Positions 18,096-28,646 are shown, numbered from the stretch's first letter. The stretch is DNA of 48,565 nucleotides from Deltaproteobacteria bacterium (GCA_018399135.1 JAGYPB010000018.1:1-48565), one strand, 5' to 3'. Numbers and translations are program-made. Notes: generated by a model not told the origin, from the sequence alone.

Positions 18096-21000
18096 TATTT
18101 TCACTCTCCCTATGGTGATTGATGCTGGTCCTGAGCCAATGAGCCCCAAAGGCTTCAATCAGCTCATCGATCTCTTCTGTTGCATATCCTTCGTGGAACA
18201 GTGCTGCGTGATATTCCTTGAGCAGCTGCTCTGCGGCCCGCGTGTCCGTCTTCCGGCGATAGATAGCGAGCAGCTGCCGAAGCAGCGCATCAGCAGTCGG
18301 ATCGAGCAACAGGCCGGTTCGCAACATTACGGCAGCCTGCTGATATTCGTTGCGGCGCACCAACAGACCGGCCAGGGCTTGCAGTTGCTCGAGACGGAGC
18401 TGATTGTACTGATCGCGATAACGAGGCAGATCAGCACCAAGATCATAGCCGCTCAAAAACTCACCCTGCCACAACCGCTCCATCCGCCACAGCAGCTGTT
18501 CAGCCTGCCAGTATTGCTCCCGTTGCAGATGATAGCGAACATGTTCCATCTGTTGCGCAAAGATCTGAGCATCAAACCTGACATGATGTAGAGATAACAT
18601 CCCTTTTTCCAGCACCAGATACTGGTAGCGAACATCGTTGCCAAACTGATCTTCAAGGGCCTTCCGCAAGCGCGAATGTGCCGCATCAAAACTGTTGCGT
18701 GCCTTGACCGGTGGGCTGTCAGGCCACAACTGCCCCATCAGCACCTCAATACTCAAGGTATGCCGCGGAGCAAGGAGCAACAGGGCCAGGATCAGACGCG
18801 ATGACTGACCCACCTGGAGTAAATTAAAACACTCCTGACCCTTTTGCACAGTAAACCCTCCCAAGGTACGCACCTGAAGTCGTGCCAGGACTTGCCTTTT
18901 ACTGTCAACATCAAGCTGCAGATACTTTTCCAACAGCGGTAACAGTAACTCACACTCCAGCGAGGTGGTGACCAAAGACAACAAATCCTTGAGCAGAGCG
19001 GGCGATAATCCCCAGAAAAAAAGGGTTCGCTGCCGCCGCAACAGATCAAAAAAAGAACGCAGATGTTCATGAGCTTCCGGCTCCTGTCCGAGGCGTTGGC
19101 TGACCACAGCCATCCAGGCATGAAGTCCTGTACGTAAACGTTCCTCGGAAAGCCGATGTGACCTTTCCAGTGCGATACGAAATAACCTATGGGCACGAGG
19201 CAGCTGATCAAGGGTAGCGCAGGTGATAGCGGCAAGAAGCAGGTTTTCCAGCCGACACACCGGGCTACCCGCTTGCTCACGCAGCTCCAGTCCTTTTTCC
19301 AGGTCATCAATTGCGGCATCGTCATTGCCGCTCTGTGCCTTGATCCAGCCACGTAGTTGCAACAGCAGACTGCGCAGATGATCGCTGTTTCCTCCTCGCG
19401 GAGAGTTCAGTGCCGTTTCAATAATTTGCTCAGCCAGTCCCTGCTGATCCCGGGCGACCAGCAGACTGGCCGTGTAATACCCATTAAGGGGGTCGATCAG
19501 GGTGCGGCCCTGCAGCTGCAATGAACATTCACTGCTCAAGGTTGCCTGTTGCTGATGCAATGCCGAAAGAGCACCATCGGCCAGAAGCAGGTCGCAAGCG
19601 GCCTGATGAATCATCACCCGCTCGAAGATACTGTGTTTCTCAACCGAAGCACCATAGGCTTGTTCAAAAACGGTGCGGGCAACCAGGATGCGTCCTTGAT
19701 GCAGAGCCAGCCGTACGCGTAATAACCGTAAGCGGATCAGGGCTGAACCTGACCCGGACTGCTGGGCCTGGGCAAGAGCACGGTCGAGCAGCTGTTGGGT
19801 TGTTTCCAACTCACCGGCAAAACACATCCGGCTCAGGCCAAGGGCAAAAGCAACAGCCAGCTGTTCGTCAACCGCCAACGTCGGCATCACCTTGTCGGCC
19901 AATTGCGCAAAATCGCCATGGCGCGTATGCCAATCGTTCCAGTTGCCATCAACATAAATAGCCTGCAGCACCTGCCAGGACCGGGCAAGAGCCATCCCCC
20001 GCGCATCGTTATTGCTTAAAAACAGCTGATAAGCCAGCTCCAGCCAGAGAGCGGCATCGTCAGCCAGATTTTCCAGACGCATGATACCGCGTACCAACGA
20101 CTGCCAACCGCACTCTGCAACCCTGTCATCAACAATCTGATCCAGTATCTGCAGTGACGTACAGGCATTGTCCTCGTGGAAAATTTCCAGCCCGCACCGG
20201 CTGAGCAATTGCGATAGCTCCGCATACTGACCACCACCCATCAAACAGGCCAGTAATGGCAAGATCTGCCTGCGCTCCTTATACCAGTCGGCGGCAATAC
20301 GATAAACCTCGATCCGCTCCGTATCACTGAGTACCTGCATTGCCTTGCGGCGCAGCAACTCTTTGACCTGAGGATGAAACAGTAGACAATCATCCTTGCC
20401 TTCGTTCTGCACCAGAGACAACTGGTGGCGCTGAAGATAATCAAGACCGGCTGCTATATCGGCAATTTCACTCAACGCTCCAGCCAGGGGCAACGGGATA
20501 CATTCCAGCAAGGACAATTTCAGCAGAGTGCGGCGCCAGGGCAGAGGTAACTCACTTACCAGTGCTTCATAGAACTGTCGATCATCCTTGCAGCCCGTCA
20601 AGGACAGATCTGCAGTCAACTGCCGCAACCACTGTTCATCGGCAGCAGCCAGAGAGCCGTCACCAGAGATCAACAGGCCACTAAGCCAGCGCACCTGGGC
20701 TGAATGCCCCTCGAGCTGCTGCTGCAATTGCGTTGTACTGGTTACCTGTAAGCGTTCATTTTCACACAGCCTCAGCATCACCTTGATCCGCGCCAGCATT
20801 TCGACATTACTGATCGGTTTGGTAATAAAATCGTGAGCACCGACCTCAAGACCTTCAGCGCGCAGTCGTGGTGAAGCGATGTGAGCGGTCATTAACACCA
20901 GGGGGATGCGGGCAGTAGCGGGATGCAGTCGCAACTGCCGACACATCTCCAGACCATCCATTCCCGGCATCTGCACGTCGATAAAGGCCCCGTCAACCTG

Positions 21001-21156
21001 AGACTGCGCTGCCAGAGTCAGTCCTTCACTGGCGTTGCCGGCGGTCAACACCCGCACGTCAGGTAGATCAAGCTCAATAATCTGCGTGATCAACTGCAGA
21101 TTGACCGGGTTGTCATCAACCAGCAGCAAGGTATAGGAGGAATGATTTACGAGCAT
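18082..21156 (-). CDS. Large response regulator with TPR core and SARP-type output
   Basis: 1024-residue regulator. The N-terminal receiver domain (8-125) has D60 (FIDVQMPG), acidic pair D14/D15 and K113. A central region of about 550 residues of helical, TPR/MalT-like repeats follows. Near the C-terminus, residues of about 785-875 form an OmpR-like winged helix (LQVRTLGGFTVQKG, LLLLAPRHTLSIEVLMGQLWPD) and about 890-1000 a bacterial transcriptional activation domain (LVRRNEYQQAAVMLRTGLLLDP). This is SARP-type architecture. The ATG at 21156 is preferred over a TTG immediately upstream; an AGAGAG lies just before it. It sits 13 bp after uvrD and overlaps mrp by 14 bp. No cognate kinase is adjacent; the signal and targets are unknown. 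Confidence 0.82.
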   Translation of the reverse strand: MLVNHSSYTLLLVDDNPVNLQLITQIIELDLPDVRVLTAGNASEGLTLAAQSQVDGAFIDVQMPGMDGLEMCRQLRLHPATARIPLVLMTAHIASPRLRAEGLEVGAHDFITKPISNVEMLARIKVMLRLCENERLQVTSTTQLQQQLEGHSAQVRWLSGLLISGDGSLAAADEQWLRQLTADLSLTGCKDDRQFYEALVSELPLPWRRTLLKLSLLECIPLPLAGALSEIADIAAGLDYLQRHQLSLVQNEGKDDCLLFHPQVKELLRRKAMQVLSDTERIEVYRIAADWYKERRQILPLLACLMGGGQYAELSQLLSRCGLEIFHEDNACTSLQILDQIVDDRVAECGWQSLVRGIMRLENLADDAALWLELAYQLFLSNNDARGMALARSWQVLQAIYVDGNWNDWHTRHGDFAQLADKVMPTLAVDEQLAVAFALGLSRMCFAGELETTQQLLDRALAQAQQSGSGSALIRLRLLRVRLALHQGRILVARTVFEQAYGASVEKHSIFERVMIHQAACDLLLADGALSALHQQQATLSSECSLQLQGRTLIDPLNGYYTASLLVARDQQGLAEQIIETALNSPRGGNSDHLRSLLLQLRGWIKAQSGNDDAAIDDLEKGLELREQAGSPVCRLENLLLAAITCATLDQLPRAHRLFRIALERSHRLSEERLRTGLHAWMAVVSQRLGQEPEAHEHLRSFFDLLRRQRTLFFWGLSPALLKDLLSLVTTSLECELLLPLLEKYLQLDVDSKRQVLARLQVRTLGGFTVQKGQECFNLLQVGQSSRLILALLLLAPRHTLSIEVLMGQLWPDSPPVKARNSFDAAHSRLRKALEDQFGNDVRYQYLVLEKGMLSLHHVRFDAQIFAQQMEHVRYHLQREQYWQAEQLLWRMERLWQGEFLSGYDLGADLPRYRDQYNQLRLEQLQALAGLLVRRNEYQQAAVMLRTGLLLDPTADALLRQLLAIYRRKTDTRAAEQLLKEYHAALFHEGYATEEIDELIEAFGAHWLRTSINHHRESENNESL

Positions 21157-21169
21157 CAACTCTCTTTTT

Positions 21170-23449
21170 TCAACCCGGCATCAGACCGGCAAATTTGAGC
21201 AACAACTTCTTGGTACCCACCGAATTAAAATAAATGGTCACTTTTTGTTTATCGCCACTACCTTCGAGACGACGGACAACGCCGGAACCAAACTTGAGAT
21301 GACGCACCCGTGCACCCAAACGCAAGCCACCTGTATCAGCGGGAGGATCTGCCGACGATGTTGAAGGAGCAGGTCGTCCCTTCTGCTGCGGGATGTAGAC
21401 TTCTGCTGACTGATCCATCTCTTCTGCTGCGACCAGATCAACCAGACCGGCCAGGTTGTGCGTCGGATGTTGTGACGCTGGTGCAGCGCTGGTAGATACA
21501 GGAAATGTTGAGGGTGCGCGGTATCCGGTGAGAAGGGCCACGGGGATATCTGCAAGAAAACGACTGGGGGGATTGAACTGCCAGGTACCGTACATCCGGC
21601 GGCGCCGGGCATGGGACAGATAGAGCTTGCGCATCGCACGGGTCATACCGACATAACAGAGCCGGCGTTCTTCATCAAGGTCAGCATTCCCGTTCCCGGA
21701 ACGGGAATGAGGAAACAGCCCCTCCTCCATGCCGGTGATAAACACCAGGGGATACTCTAACCCTTTGGCTGAATGCAAGGTCATCAGAGTCACCCGCTCA
21801 ATGGAAGAATCATGCTGGTCCAGGTCGGTCATCAAAGCGACCTGCTCTAGATATTCCTGCAGACTGCCATCGTTGGAGATGTGTTCTTCCATCCCCGCCA
21901 GCAACTGCTCGAGGTTGTCCAGCCGCCCTTTGGCCTCCTGCCGGCCATCGGCGGTCAGGGCCTGCTGAGTTTCTTCCTGTAAGGCCGGGGTGTAGCTGGT
22001 ATCCTGCAGGATTTCCGCCATCAGTTGCGGTAAGGGTAAACGCGCCAGACGCCGGGTAAAATCCTCCATCAATTCAACAAAACCCCTGACCCGCCGCGAC
22101 GCTGCAGCACCGAGACGGTTACGCTCCAGCGCCAGATGACAGGCTGCCATGAAACCACCGGCTTCCGTTTCCAGCTCGGCAATCCGCTCAATGGTAGCCG
22201 CACCAATCCCGCGCGCCGGGGTGTTGATGATACGTCGCGCCGCCATGCCATCAGCGGGGTTGACCAGGGTTCGCAGGTAGCACAAAGCATCCTTGATTTC
22301 CTGACGGGCATAGAACTTCACCCCGCCAAACATGGCGTAGGGGATCCGCTGGCCGCGCAGGGCTTCTTCAAGTACCCGCGACTGGGCATTGGTGCGATAA
22401 AACACAGCGATATCGCGTAATGCCTCCCCCTGGCGTTGCAAACGGCTGATCTCGGTTGCGATAAAGCGGGCCTCATCCAGATCATCGGCGGAGGTCTCGA
22501 GATGGATGACATCTCCGGACGGGTTGTCAGTCCAGAGATTCTTGGCGCGGCGATCGCTGTTCTTCTCCACCACCGCGGTGGCGGCATCAAGGATTGTCCG
22601 TGTCGAACGATAATTCTGTTCCAGACGGATAATCCGTGCACCGGCATAATCCCGGTCAAAACCAAGGATGTTGGAAACTTCCGCACCGCGCCAGCGATAG
22701 ATTGACTGGTCATCATCCCCCACCACACACAGATGGGTCTGCGGCCCGGTCAACAGCTGCATCAGCCGATACTGCACCCGATTGGTATCCTGAAATTCAT
22801 CGATGAGCAGATGGGCAAAACGGTCTTGCCAGCGTCTGCGGACATCGGCAATTTCTTCAAATAACTGCACGGTCACCAGCAGCAAATCACCAAAATCCAG
22901 GGCGTTGCCCTGTTTCATGCGCAGCTGATAAAGACGATAGAGCTCGATCAAATCGGGATCGTCAATCTGTTGCTGAGCACACGCCTGCGGCGTCAATCCA
23001 CGATTTTTAGCATGATCGATAAAAGCTGCCAGGGCACGGGGCTTGAGTTCTTTTTCCGGGATCTTGCGCTGTTTGAGCAGTTCGCGCAGCAGGCGTAGCT
23101 GATCCTGATCGTCATAGATGGTAAAATCGCGGTTATAACCTAAGTGCTCGATTTCCTGACGCAGAATCCGTACACAGCTGGCATGAAAGGTCGCCACCCA
23201 GGGGAGCTTATCCTGTCCAAGAAGCGCCACCAGGCGCTCGCGCATCTCTGCTGCCGCCTTGTTAGTGAAGGTTACCGCCATGATCCGCCACGCCGGCACC
23301 CCGCGCTGACGGATCAGATGGGCGACGCGATGGGTCAGGGCGCGGGTCTTGCCCGAGCCGGCGCCGGCAAGCATCAACAGCGCAGTGCCATCATAGAGCA
23401 CCGCCTGCTGCTGCGGTTCGTTGAGGGCTTCCAGTAGTTCGTCGGTCAT
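21170..23449 (-). CDS. UvrD/PcrA/Rep-family DNA helicase
   Basis: Superfamily 1A 3'-5' DNA helicase, 759 residues. Visible motifs are QQAVLYDG (Q motif region), Walker A AGAGSGKT (29-36), motif Ia TFTNKAAAEMRER, motif II LLIDEFQDTN, motif III VVGDDDQSIYRWRGAE, motif IV LEQNYRST, motif V TLMTLHSAKGLEYPLVF and motif VI RRLCYVGMTRA. The C-terminal tail GARVRHLKFGSGVV...KKLLLKFAGL matches the PcrA/UvrD Tudor-like domain that contacts RNA polymerase. This favours PcrA/UvrD over Rep. Roles would be nucleotide excision repair, mismatch repair and replication-transcription conflict. The ATG overlaps the clcA stop by 4 bp (ATGA). Confidence 0.93.
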   Translation of the reverse strand: MTDELLEALNEPQQQAVLYDGTALLMLAGAGSGKTRALTHRVAHLIRQRGVPAWRIMAVTFTNKAAAEMRERLVALLGQDKLPWVATFHASCVRILRQEIEHLGYNRDFTIYDDQDQLRLLRELLKQRKIPEKELKPRALAAFIDHAKNRGLTPQACAQQQIDDPDLIELYRLYQLRMKQGNALDFGDLLLVTVQLFEEIADVRRRWQDRFAHLLIDEFQDTNRVQYRLMQLLTGPQTHLCVVGDDDQSIYRWRGAEVSNILGFDRDYAGARIIRLEQNYRSTRTILDAATAVVEKNSDRRAKNLWTDNPSGDVIHLETSADDLDEARFIATEISRLQRQGEALRDIAVFYRTNAQSRVLEEALRGQRIPYAMFGGVKFYARQEIKDALCYLRTLVNPADGMAARRIINTPARGIGAATIERIAELETEAGGFMAACHLALERNRLGAAASRRVRGFVELMEDFTRRLARLPLPQLMAEILQDTSYTPALQEETQQALTADGRQEAKGRLDNLEQLLAGMEEHISNDGSLQEYLEQVALMTDLDQHDSSIERVTLMTLHSAKGLEYPLVFITGMEEGLFPHSRSGNGNADLDEERRLCYVGMTRAMRKLYLSHARRRRMYGTWQFNPPSRFLADIPVALLTGYRAPSTFPVSTSAAPASQHPTHNLAGLVDLVAAEEMDQSAEVYIPQQKGRPAPSTSSADPPADTGGLRLGARVRHLKFGSGVVRRLEGSGDKQKVTIYFNSVGTKKLLLKFAGLMPG

Positions 23450-25233
23450 ACTTTTTCTTCCCCGAGACTGTGATTCATCAGTACCCGGTTGTAGGCGGAA
23501 ATCATGTCACGGCGTGAGACAATACCGTAGATCTTGCGATGGGTTTTGCGATCAACCACCGGTAACTGTTCGATATTGCGGTAACCGATCTTGCGCATGG
23601 CATCGTCGAGACTTTCATCGGCATGGACGGTAATCACATCGGTGGTCGCCAGTTCTTTGACCACAACCAGATCCATCAGTTCCTTCTCGAACACCACTCC
23701 CATAAAGTCCTGCACAGAAATAATGCCGGTTAATTCACCCGCGTCATCCACCAGAGGGAAATTACTGTGGGAGGTTTTTTCGACAAAACGGGCAAAATCC
23801 CCTAGTGTCATCCGCTCTGAAATGGTTTCAACCGGATAGCGCATGACCTCACTGACCTGAATCGCCTTCATGATGTTACGCTCTTTACCGGCCTCCAGAT
23901 CGATACCGGCTCGCGTGAGTTCAAACGTCTCGAGGCTGTCTTTCTGGAAGCGTCGGGCAATGGAGGTACCAATGACACAGGTCAACATGATCGGTACGAT
24001 AACCTCATAACTATCAGTAATCTCGAACAACATGAAGATCGCCGTCATCGGCGCATGGGTAGCGGCAGCCAAAAACGCCCCCATACCGACCAGGGCATAG
24101 GCGCCGGGGGACATGTAGCTGTTGGGGAAAAGAATCTCAATCAGATGTCCATAAGCGCCGCCAAAGACCGCACCTAAAAACAGACAGGGGGCAAACAGAC
24201 CACCGGGCATGCCCGAACCCAACGTAATGGAGGTAGCCACCATTTTAGCAATCACCAGCAGGCCAAGCAGATACCAGCTGTGCTGACCGATTAACACCTC
24301 ACTGATAAACTCATAACCGTTCCCGAACACCTGGGGCAGGCCGATACCGATGACGCCGACAGCCAGACCGCCGAGAAAAGGCTTGCTCAAACGCGGCAGC
24401 TTGAGCGCCTCGATACGATCCTTGATACGGTAATGCAGAGCAATAAAACCAGCCGCCAGAACGCCAATGAGAATGCCAAGCAGCACATAGAAGCCAAGCT
24501 CCCACAGGCTCCCCATGACATAGGGTGGAGCGACAATTTCCGAAATGTCGCCGAGCAGCGCCCGCGAAACGACGGTTGCCATTCCGCTGGCAATAACAAT
24601 CGAGGTAAAACTGGCCAACCCGTAAGAGGATAGCAACACAATTTCCGTGGCAAAAAACACTCCGGCAATCGGCGCATTGAAGGTGGCCGCCACCCCGGCC
24701 GCCGCCCCGCAGGCGACCAGCACCTTGATCCGATCCGTGCTCATACGGAAAGATTTGCCAAACTGGCTCCCGATGGTGCCACCAATCACCGCGATCGGAC
24801 CTTCCTGACCGGCACTGCCGCCGGTTCCCAAAGTGATGGCTGATGCCAGCCCCTTGGTAAACAACGGCCTGAACGACAATTTGGCGCCGCGCAGATTGAC
24901 ATTGACGAGAAAAGAAGAAAACCCCCCCTTGAGATCCTTGGGAAAGAGAATCCACAAAGGAATCAGCAACAACCCACCGATGGCAGGCATGAACATCACC
25001 AATACCCGCTGCAGAGACCACTCATCGGTAGAAATATGAAACAACTCAAAGGTCTGCTCAACCACCAGCCAGTGCACCAGCTCGATGGTCATGCGGAACA
25101 CATAATTACCAAAACCACCGAGCATACCGATGATCACCGCGAGGATAATCAAAAAGGTATTGTCGCTGATTTTGAGACGCTCGAGCAGCCAGAAAATGGC
25201 CGCGCGGATCTTACCGGGAAACGAAAAAGACAA
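23446..25233 (-). CDS. ClC-type chloride channel/antiporter with CBS pair
   Basis: 595-residue membrane protein of the ClC family. The selectivity and gating motifs are visible: GTGGSAGQEGP with gating glutamate E144, and GSGMPGGLFAPCLFLGA. About ten or more hydrophobic segments span residues 25-440. Two CBS domains occupy about 465-590 (VSEVMRYPVETIS and ATTDVITVHADESLDDA) and may bind adenine nucleotides. The gating glutamate suggests a proton/chloride exchanger, though channel behaviour cannot be excluded. It lies 9 bp after glmS and overlaps uvrD by 4 bp, inside the glmU-glmS string. Confidence 0.92.
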   Translation of the reverse strand: MSFSFPGKIRAAIFWLLERLKISDNTFLIILAVIIGMLGGFGNYVFRMTIELVHWLVVEQTFELFHISTDEWSLQRVLVMFMPAIGGLLLIPLWILFPKDLKGGFSSFLVNVNLRGAKLSFRPLFTKGLASAITLGTGGSAGQEGPIAVIGGTIGSQFGKSFRMSTDRIKVLVACGAAAGVAATFNAPIAGVFFATEIVLLSSYGLASFTSIVIASGMATVVSRALLGDISEIVAPPYVMGSLWELGFYVLLGILIGVLAAGFIALHYRIKDRIEALKLPRLSKPFLGGLAVGVIGIGLPQVFGNGYEFISEVLIGQHSWYLLGLLVIAKMVATSITLGSGMPGGLFAPCLFLGAVFGGAYGHLIEILFPNSYMSPGAYALVGMGAFLAAATHAPMTAIFMLFEITDSYEVIVPIMLTCVIGTSIARRFQKDSLETFELTRAGIDLEAGKERNIMKAIQVSEVMRYPVETISERMTLGDFARFVEKTSHSNFPLVDDAGELTGIISVQDFMGVVFEKELMDLVVVKELATTDVITVHADESLDDAMRKIGYRNIEQLPVVDRKTHRKIYGIVSRRDMISAYNRVLMNHSLGEEKV

Positions 25234-25242
25234 AACGACCTC

Positions 25243-27072
25243 TTACTCTACCGTGACTGACTTAGCCAGATTTCTGGGTTGATCTACGTCGGTTCCTTTG
25301 AGTACGGCAATATAATAGGCAAGCAGCTGCATGGGAACTGACGTAATAACAGGAAGCAGGTCTTCATCGACTACGGGGACGGAAATCAGGGCCGCGACCT
25401 TGTCGAGCAATTCTTCGTCATCACCGCTGACTACGGCAATCACCTGACCACCACGGGCGCAGACTTCCTCCATATTGGAGACAACCTTGTCGTAGGTGGA
25501 ATTGCGCGGCACCAGCACCACGACCGGCAGGTCTTCATCAATCAGGGCAATGGGGCCATGTTTCATCTCCCCGGCAGGATAGCCTTCGGCGTGGATGTAG
25601 GAGATTTCCTTGAGTTTGAGAGCCCCTTCAAGAGCGATAGGATACAGATTGCCACGCCCCAGATAGAGAACATCTCGCGCACCCACAAACTCGCGCGCCA
25701 GTTCTTCAATATAACCATCCATCTCAAGGGTTTCTTCAAGCTTGCGCGGCAGTTCCAGCAACTCAGCCAGACGCGCCTGACCATCGGCTGCGCTTAAGGT
25801 ATGACGGATCCTGCCGAGTTTTATAGCCAGCAGATACAGGGCCACCAGCTGGGTCGTAAAGGCCTTGGTTGAGGCCACCCCGATTTCCGGGCCGGCGTGG
25901 GTATAGATAATGCCGTCGCTCTCACGGGCGATAGAAGAATCGACAACATTACAGATACACAGGGTTTTACCCCCCTTACCATGGGCTTCACGCAGGGCTG
26001 CCAGGGTATCGGCAGTTTCGCCGCTCTGACTGATGAGAATGGTCAGGCTGTTGGCCGGGATGATCGGGTCACGGTAGCGGAACTCACTGGCAATATCGAT
26101 TTCCACCGGTATCCGGGCAACCTTTTCGAGATAGAATTTTCCCACCAGTCCGGCATGCCAGGAGGTACCGCAGGCAATAATGAAGATCTTCTCCAGCCCG
26201 GCCAATTGCTCTTCATCAAGGCCGAGATCCTCAAGGTAAACATCCCCCTCTTCGACCAGGGCACGACCGGCAATGGTATCGGCCAGGGCCCGTGGTTGCT
26301 CATAGATTTCCTTGAGCATGAAATGGCGATAACCCCCCTTTTCCGCCATGGTCGGGCTCCAGGTGATGGTTTTACTCTGCTTGACCAGCGGATTCCCGGC
26401 AAGATCGGTAAAACGCAGGGCCATCGGGGTGAAAACAACCATCTCGCCATCTTCGAGAAAAATCATCTCGCGGGTATGAGAGAGCATCGCCGGGATATCG
26501 GAGGCCACAAAATATTCTCCCTCTCCCTGCCCAACCACCAGGGGAGAGCCGAGCTTGGCGGCAATCAACTTATCCGGTTCGTCAGTACAGAGAATCGCTA
26601 CCGCATAGGCGCCCTTGACTTCGGCCAGAGCCTGCCGCACCGCCTGTTCAAAATCACCGCTGTCGCGATAATGTTCTTCTACCAGATGGGCAATGATCTC
26701 CGTATCAGTTTCGGAGCTGAACTCGTGCCCGAGTTCCTGCAGACGAGCCTTAAGGCTGATATAGTTTTCAATAATACCGTTGTGAACCAGAACAATATTG
26801 GCGGCACGGTGAGGATGAGCGTTGATCTCTGAGGGACGACCGTGGGTTGCCCAGCGGGTATGACCAATACCACGGGTTCCGCGGGCCGGATGTTCATGGA
26901 GAATAGTCTCAAGGTTCATAAGCTTGCCCTGTGCCCGCCGGATCTGGGCAACGCCCTCTTCCAGGGTACAGATACCGGCCGAATCATAACCGCGATATTC
27001 AAGCCGGCGCAATCCATCTAAAATAATTGGCGAGGCCTGCTGTGAACCGATATATCCAACAATCCCACACAT
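25243..27072 (-). CDS. glmS: Glutamine-fructose-6-phosphate aminotransferase (isomerizing)
   Basis: Makes glucosamine-6-phosphate from fructose-6-phosphate and glutamine, the entry step to UDP-GlcNAc. 609 residues, full length. N-terminal MCGIVGYIG gives the catalytic Cys after Met removal; the glutaminase motifs [11 protein letters not shown] and HNGIIENY follow. Two SIS domains ([13 protein letters not shown] and [16 protein letters not shown]) form the isomerase half, and the C-terminus NLAKSVTVE is diagnostic. It is 19 bp after glmU, so two hexosamine steps are coupled. No glmS ribozyme is visible in the short leader. Confidence 0.97.
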   Translation of the reverse strand: MCGIVGYIGSQQASPIILDGLRRLEYRGYDSAGICTLEEGVAQIRRAQGKLMNLETILHEHPARGTRGIGHTRWATHGRPSEINAHPHRAANIVLVHNGIIENYISLKARLQELGHEFSSETDTEIIAHLVEEHYRDSGDFEQAVRQALAEVKGAYAVAILCTDEPDKLIAAKLGSPLVVGQGEGEYFVASDIPAMLSHTREMIFLEDGEMVVFTPMALRFTDLAGNPLVKQSKTITWSPTMAEKGGYRHFMLKEIYEQPRALADTIAGRALVEEGDVYLEDLGLDEEQLAGLEKIFIIACGTSWHAGLVGKFYLEKVARIPVEIDIASEFRYRDPIIPANSLTILISQSGETADTLAALREAHGKGGKTLCICNVVDSSIARESDGIIYTHAGPEIGVASTKAFTTQLVALYLLAIKLGRIRHTLSAADGQARLAELLELPRKLEETLEMDGYIEELAREFVGARDVLYLGRGNLYPIALEGALKLKEISYIHAEGYPAGEMKHGPIALIDEDLPVVVLVPRNSTYDKVVSNMEEVCARGGQVIAVVSGDDEELLDKVAALISVPVVDEDLLPVITSVPMQLLAYYIAVLKGTDVDQPRNLAKSVTVE

Positions 27073-27091
27073 AAATATTCCCTCTCGTTAT

Positions 27092-28471
27092 TCAGGATTT
27101 CTTCTGCTTGCGCAGACGCCAACCGGCAATATTTTTCTGTTCGACACGTGACAGAGCCAAAGCATCGGCAGGCACATCTTTTGTGATGGTTGAGCCGGCA
27201 GCAATCAGACTGTTACGCCCGATGTGTACCGGCGCAATAAACTGGGTATCGCTGCCAATAAAAACATCATCTTCAATGGTAGTTTTGTGCTTGTTGACAC
27301 CATCGTAGTTGCAGGTAATGGTACCGCAACCAAAATTGACATGACGGCCAACCTCGGCATCACCGATATAGCTCAGGTGGCTGGCCTGGGAACCTTCACC
27401 AAGAATTGCCTTCTTGGTTTCGACAAAGTTGCCGACCTTGTTGCGACCAGCCAGTTGCGTACCGGGACGCAGATGAGCCATGGGGCCAATAATGCAACCA
27501 GGGCCGACTTCCGAGCCTTCGATGACCGAGCCCGCTTTAAGATGGCTGCCGGCGGCGATGTGTGAATCGGCAACGACCACGCCCGTCTCGATGATGCAGT
27601 TGCTGCCAATCGAGGTATTACCGTGAAGGTGGACGTTGGGGTGAATCAGGGTGTCATTGCCAAGCTCGACGCCGTCATCGATATAGACGGTGGTCGGGTC
27701 AATCATGGTCACCCCGGCGTACAACAGGTCGGCATTGATCTTCCAGCGCATCAACACCTCAGCCTCGGCCAACTGCCGACGATCATTGATCCCCATGACC
27801 TCGGTTGCATCCTCAACGCACAAAGCGCGGGTTGTTTTAGCGGCAGCCGTCGCTGCCGCCACCACATCGGTCAGATAATATTCCCCCTGGGTATTGTTCC
27901 TGGTCAGCCCCTCCAGAGCAGAGACAACAAAAGCGGCATCAAAAAGATAGGTGCCTGAGTTGATTTCTGTCACCAGACGCTGATCCTCATCGGCATCCCT
28001 TTCTTCAACGATGCCCAGGATCTGCTCGCCGTCACGGATGATTCTGCCGTAACCGTAAGGATCAGCCATGCGCGCGCTGAGTATCGTCACTGCTGCCTCC
28101 TCCTGACGATGATAATCGTAAAGCCTCTGTACCGTCTCGGGTTTCAGCAGGGGAACATCACCACACAGCAGTAACAGCGGCCCGGAATAACCACGCAGCG
28201 ACTCAGCAGCACACATCAGAGCGTGGCCGGTGCCGAGCTGGCTGGTCTGTTCAATCCAGTCAATCGATTGATTCTCAAAAGCCTTTTTAACCTGATCCGC
28301 GCCATGCCCGACAACCACCTTTAGCTGACTAAAACCCGCTTTTCGGGCCGACTCCAACGGATAATAAAGCATCGGCCGCCCACATAAGGGATGTAACACC
28401 TTCGGTTTTGTCGAACGCATCCGTGTGCCTTTACCAGCGGCGAGAATAACTGCTGCCAAATCACTATTCAT
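27092..28471 (-). CDS. glmU: Bifunctional GlcNAc-1-P uridyltransferase/GlcN-1-P acetyltransferase
   Basis: Completes UDP-GlcNAc synthesis for peptidoglycan and LPS. N-terminal pyrophosphorylase signature LAAGKGTRMRSTKPKVLHPL is at residues 9-28. The C-terminal left-handed beta-helix has hexapeptide repeats and the acetyltransferase segment GTITCNYDGVNKHKT. The start at 28471 follows GGGAG; a longer frame upstream lacks a ribosome site. 459 residues, normal length. First gene of the glmU-glmS-clcA-uvrD-regulator-mrp string and divergent from the MXAN_5187-like gene, with a good promoter about 75-105 bp upstream. Confidence 0.97.
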   Translation of the reverse strand: MNSDLAAVILAAGKGTRMRSTKPKVLHPLCGRPMLYYPLESARKAGFSQLKVVVGHGADQVKKAFENQSIDWIEQTSQLGTGHALMCAAESLRGYSGPLLLLCGDVPLLKPETVQRLYDYHRQEEAAVTILSARMADPYGYGRIIRDGEQILGIVEERDADEDQRLVTEINSGTYLFDAAFVVSALEGLTRNNTQGEYYLTDVVAAATAAAKTTRALCVEDATEVMGINDRRQLAEAEVLMRWKINADLLYAGVTMIDPTTVYIDDGVELGNDTLIHPNVHLHGNTSIGSNCIIETGVVVADSHIAAGSHLKAGSVIEGSEVGPGCIIGPMAHLRPGTQLAGRNKVGNFVETKKAILGEGSQASHLSYIGDAEVGRHVNFGCGTITCNYDGVNKHKTTIEDDVFIGSDTQFIAPVHIGRNSLIAAGSTITKDVPADALALSRVEQKNIAGWRLRKQKKS

Positions 28472-28547
28472 AAATACTCCCTTAAGATTGCAGGAAATGA
28501 AAAAGACTCTATTTATCCCCCTGACAGGTATTTTTAATAAACGTAAG

Positions 28548-28577
28548 ATTATCCCGAAAGGCTTAACCACAAGTCAA
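28548..28577 (-). promoter_or_regulatory. Sigma-70-type promoter for glmU
   Basis: On the minus strand, TTGACT (28577-28572) and GATAAT (28553-28548) are separated by 18 bp; each matches the consensus at 5 of 6 positions. The predicted start near 28541 leaves a leader of about 70 nt before the glmU ATG at 28471. Confidence 0.65.
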
Positions 28578-28617
28578 GCTCCATCCCGACTGCTGTGGCA
28601 GAAAGATGCGCACAATA

Positions 28618-28646
28618 TTTACAATTCATTTATGCTGACGTATAGT
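28618..28646 (+). promoter_or_regulatory. Sigma-70-type promoter for the MXAN_5187-like gene
   Basis: TTTACA (28618-28623) and TATAGT (28641-28646) at 17-bp spacing, each 5 of 6 to consensus. The ATG at 28671 follows with GGAGGG between, giving a leader of about 18 nt. It is back to back with the glmU promoter, about 40 bp apart. Confidence 0.68.
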
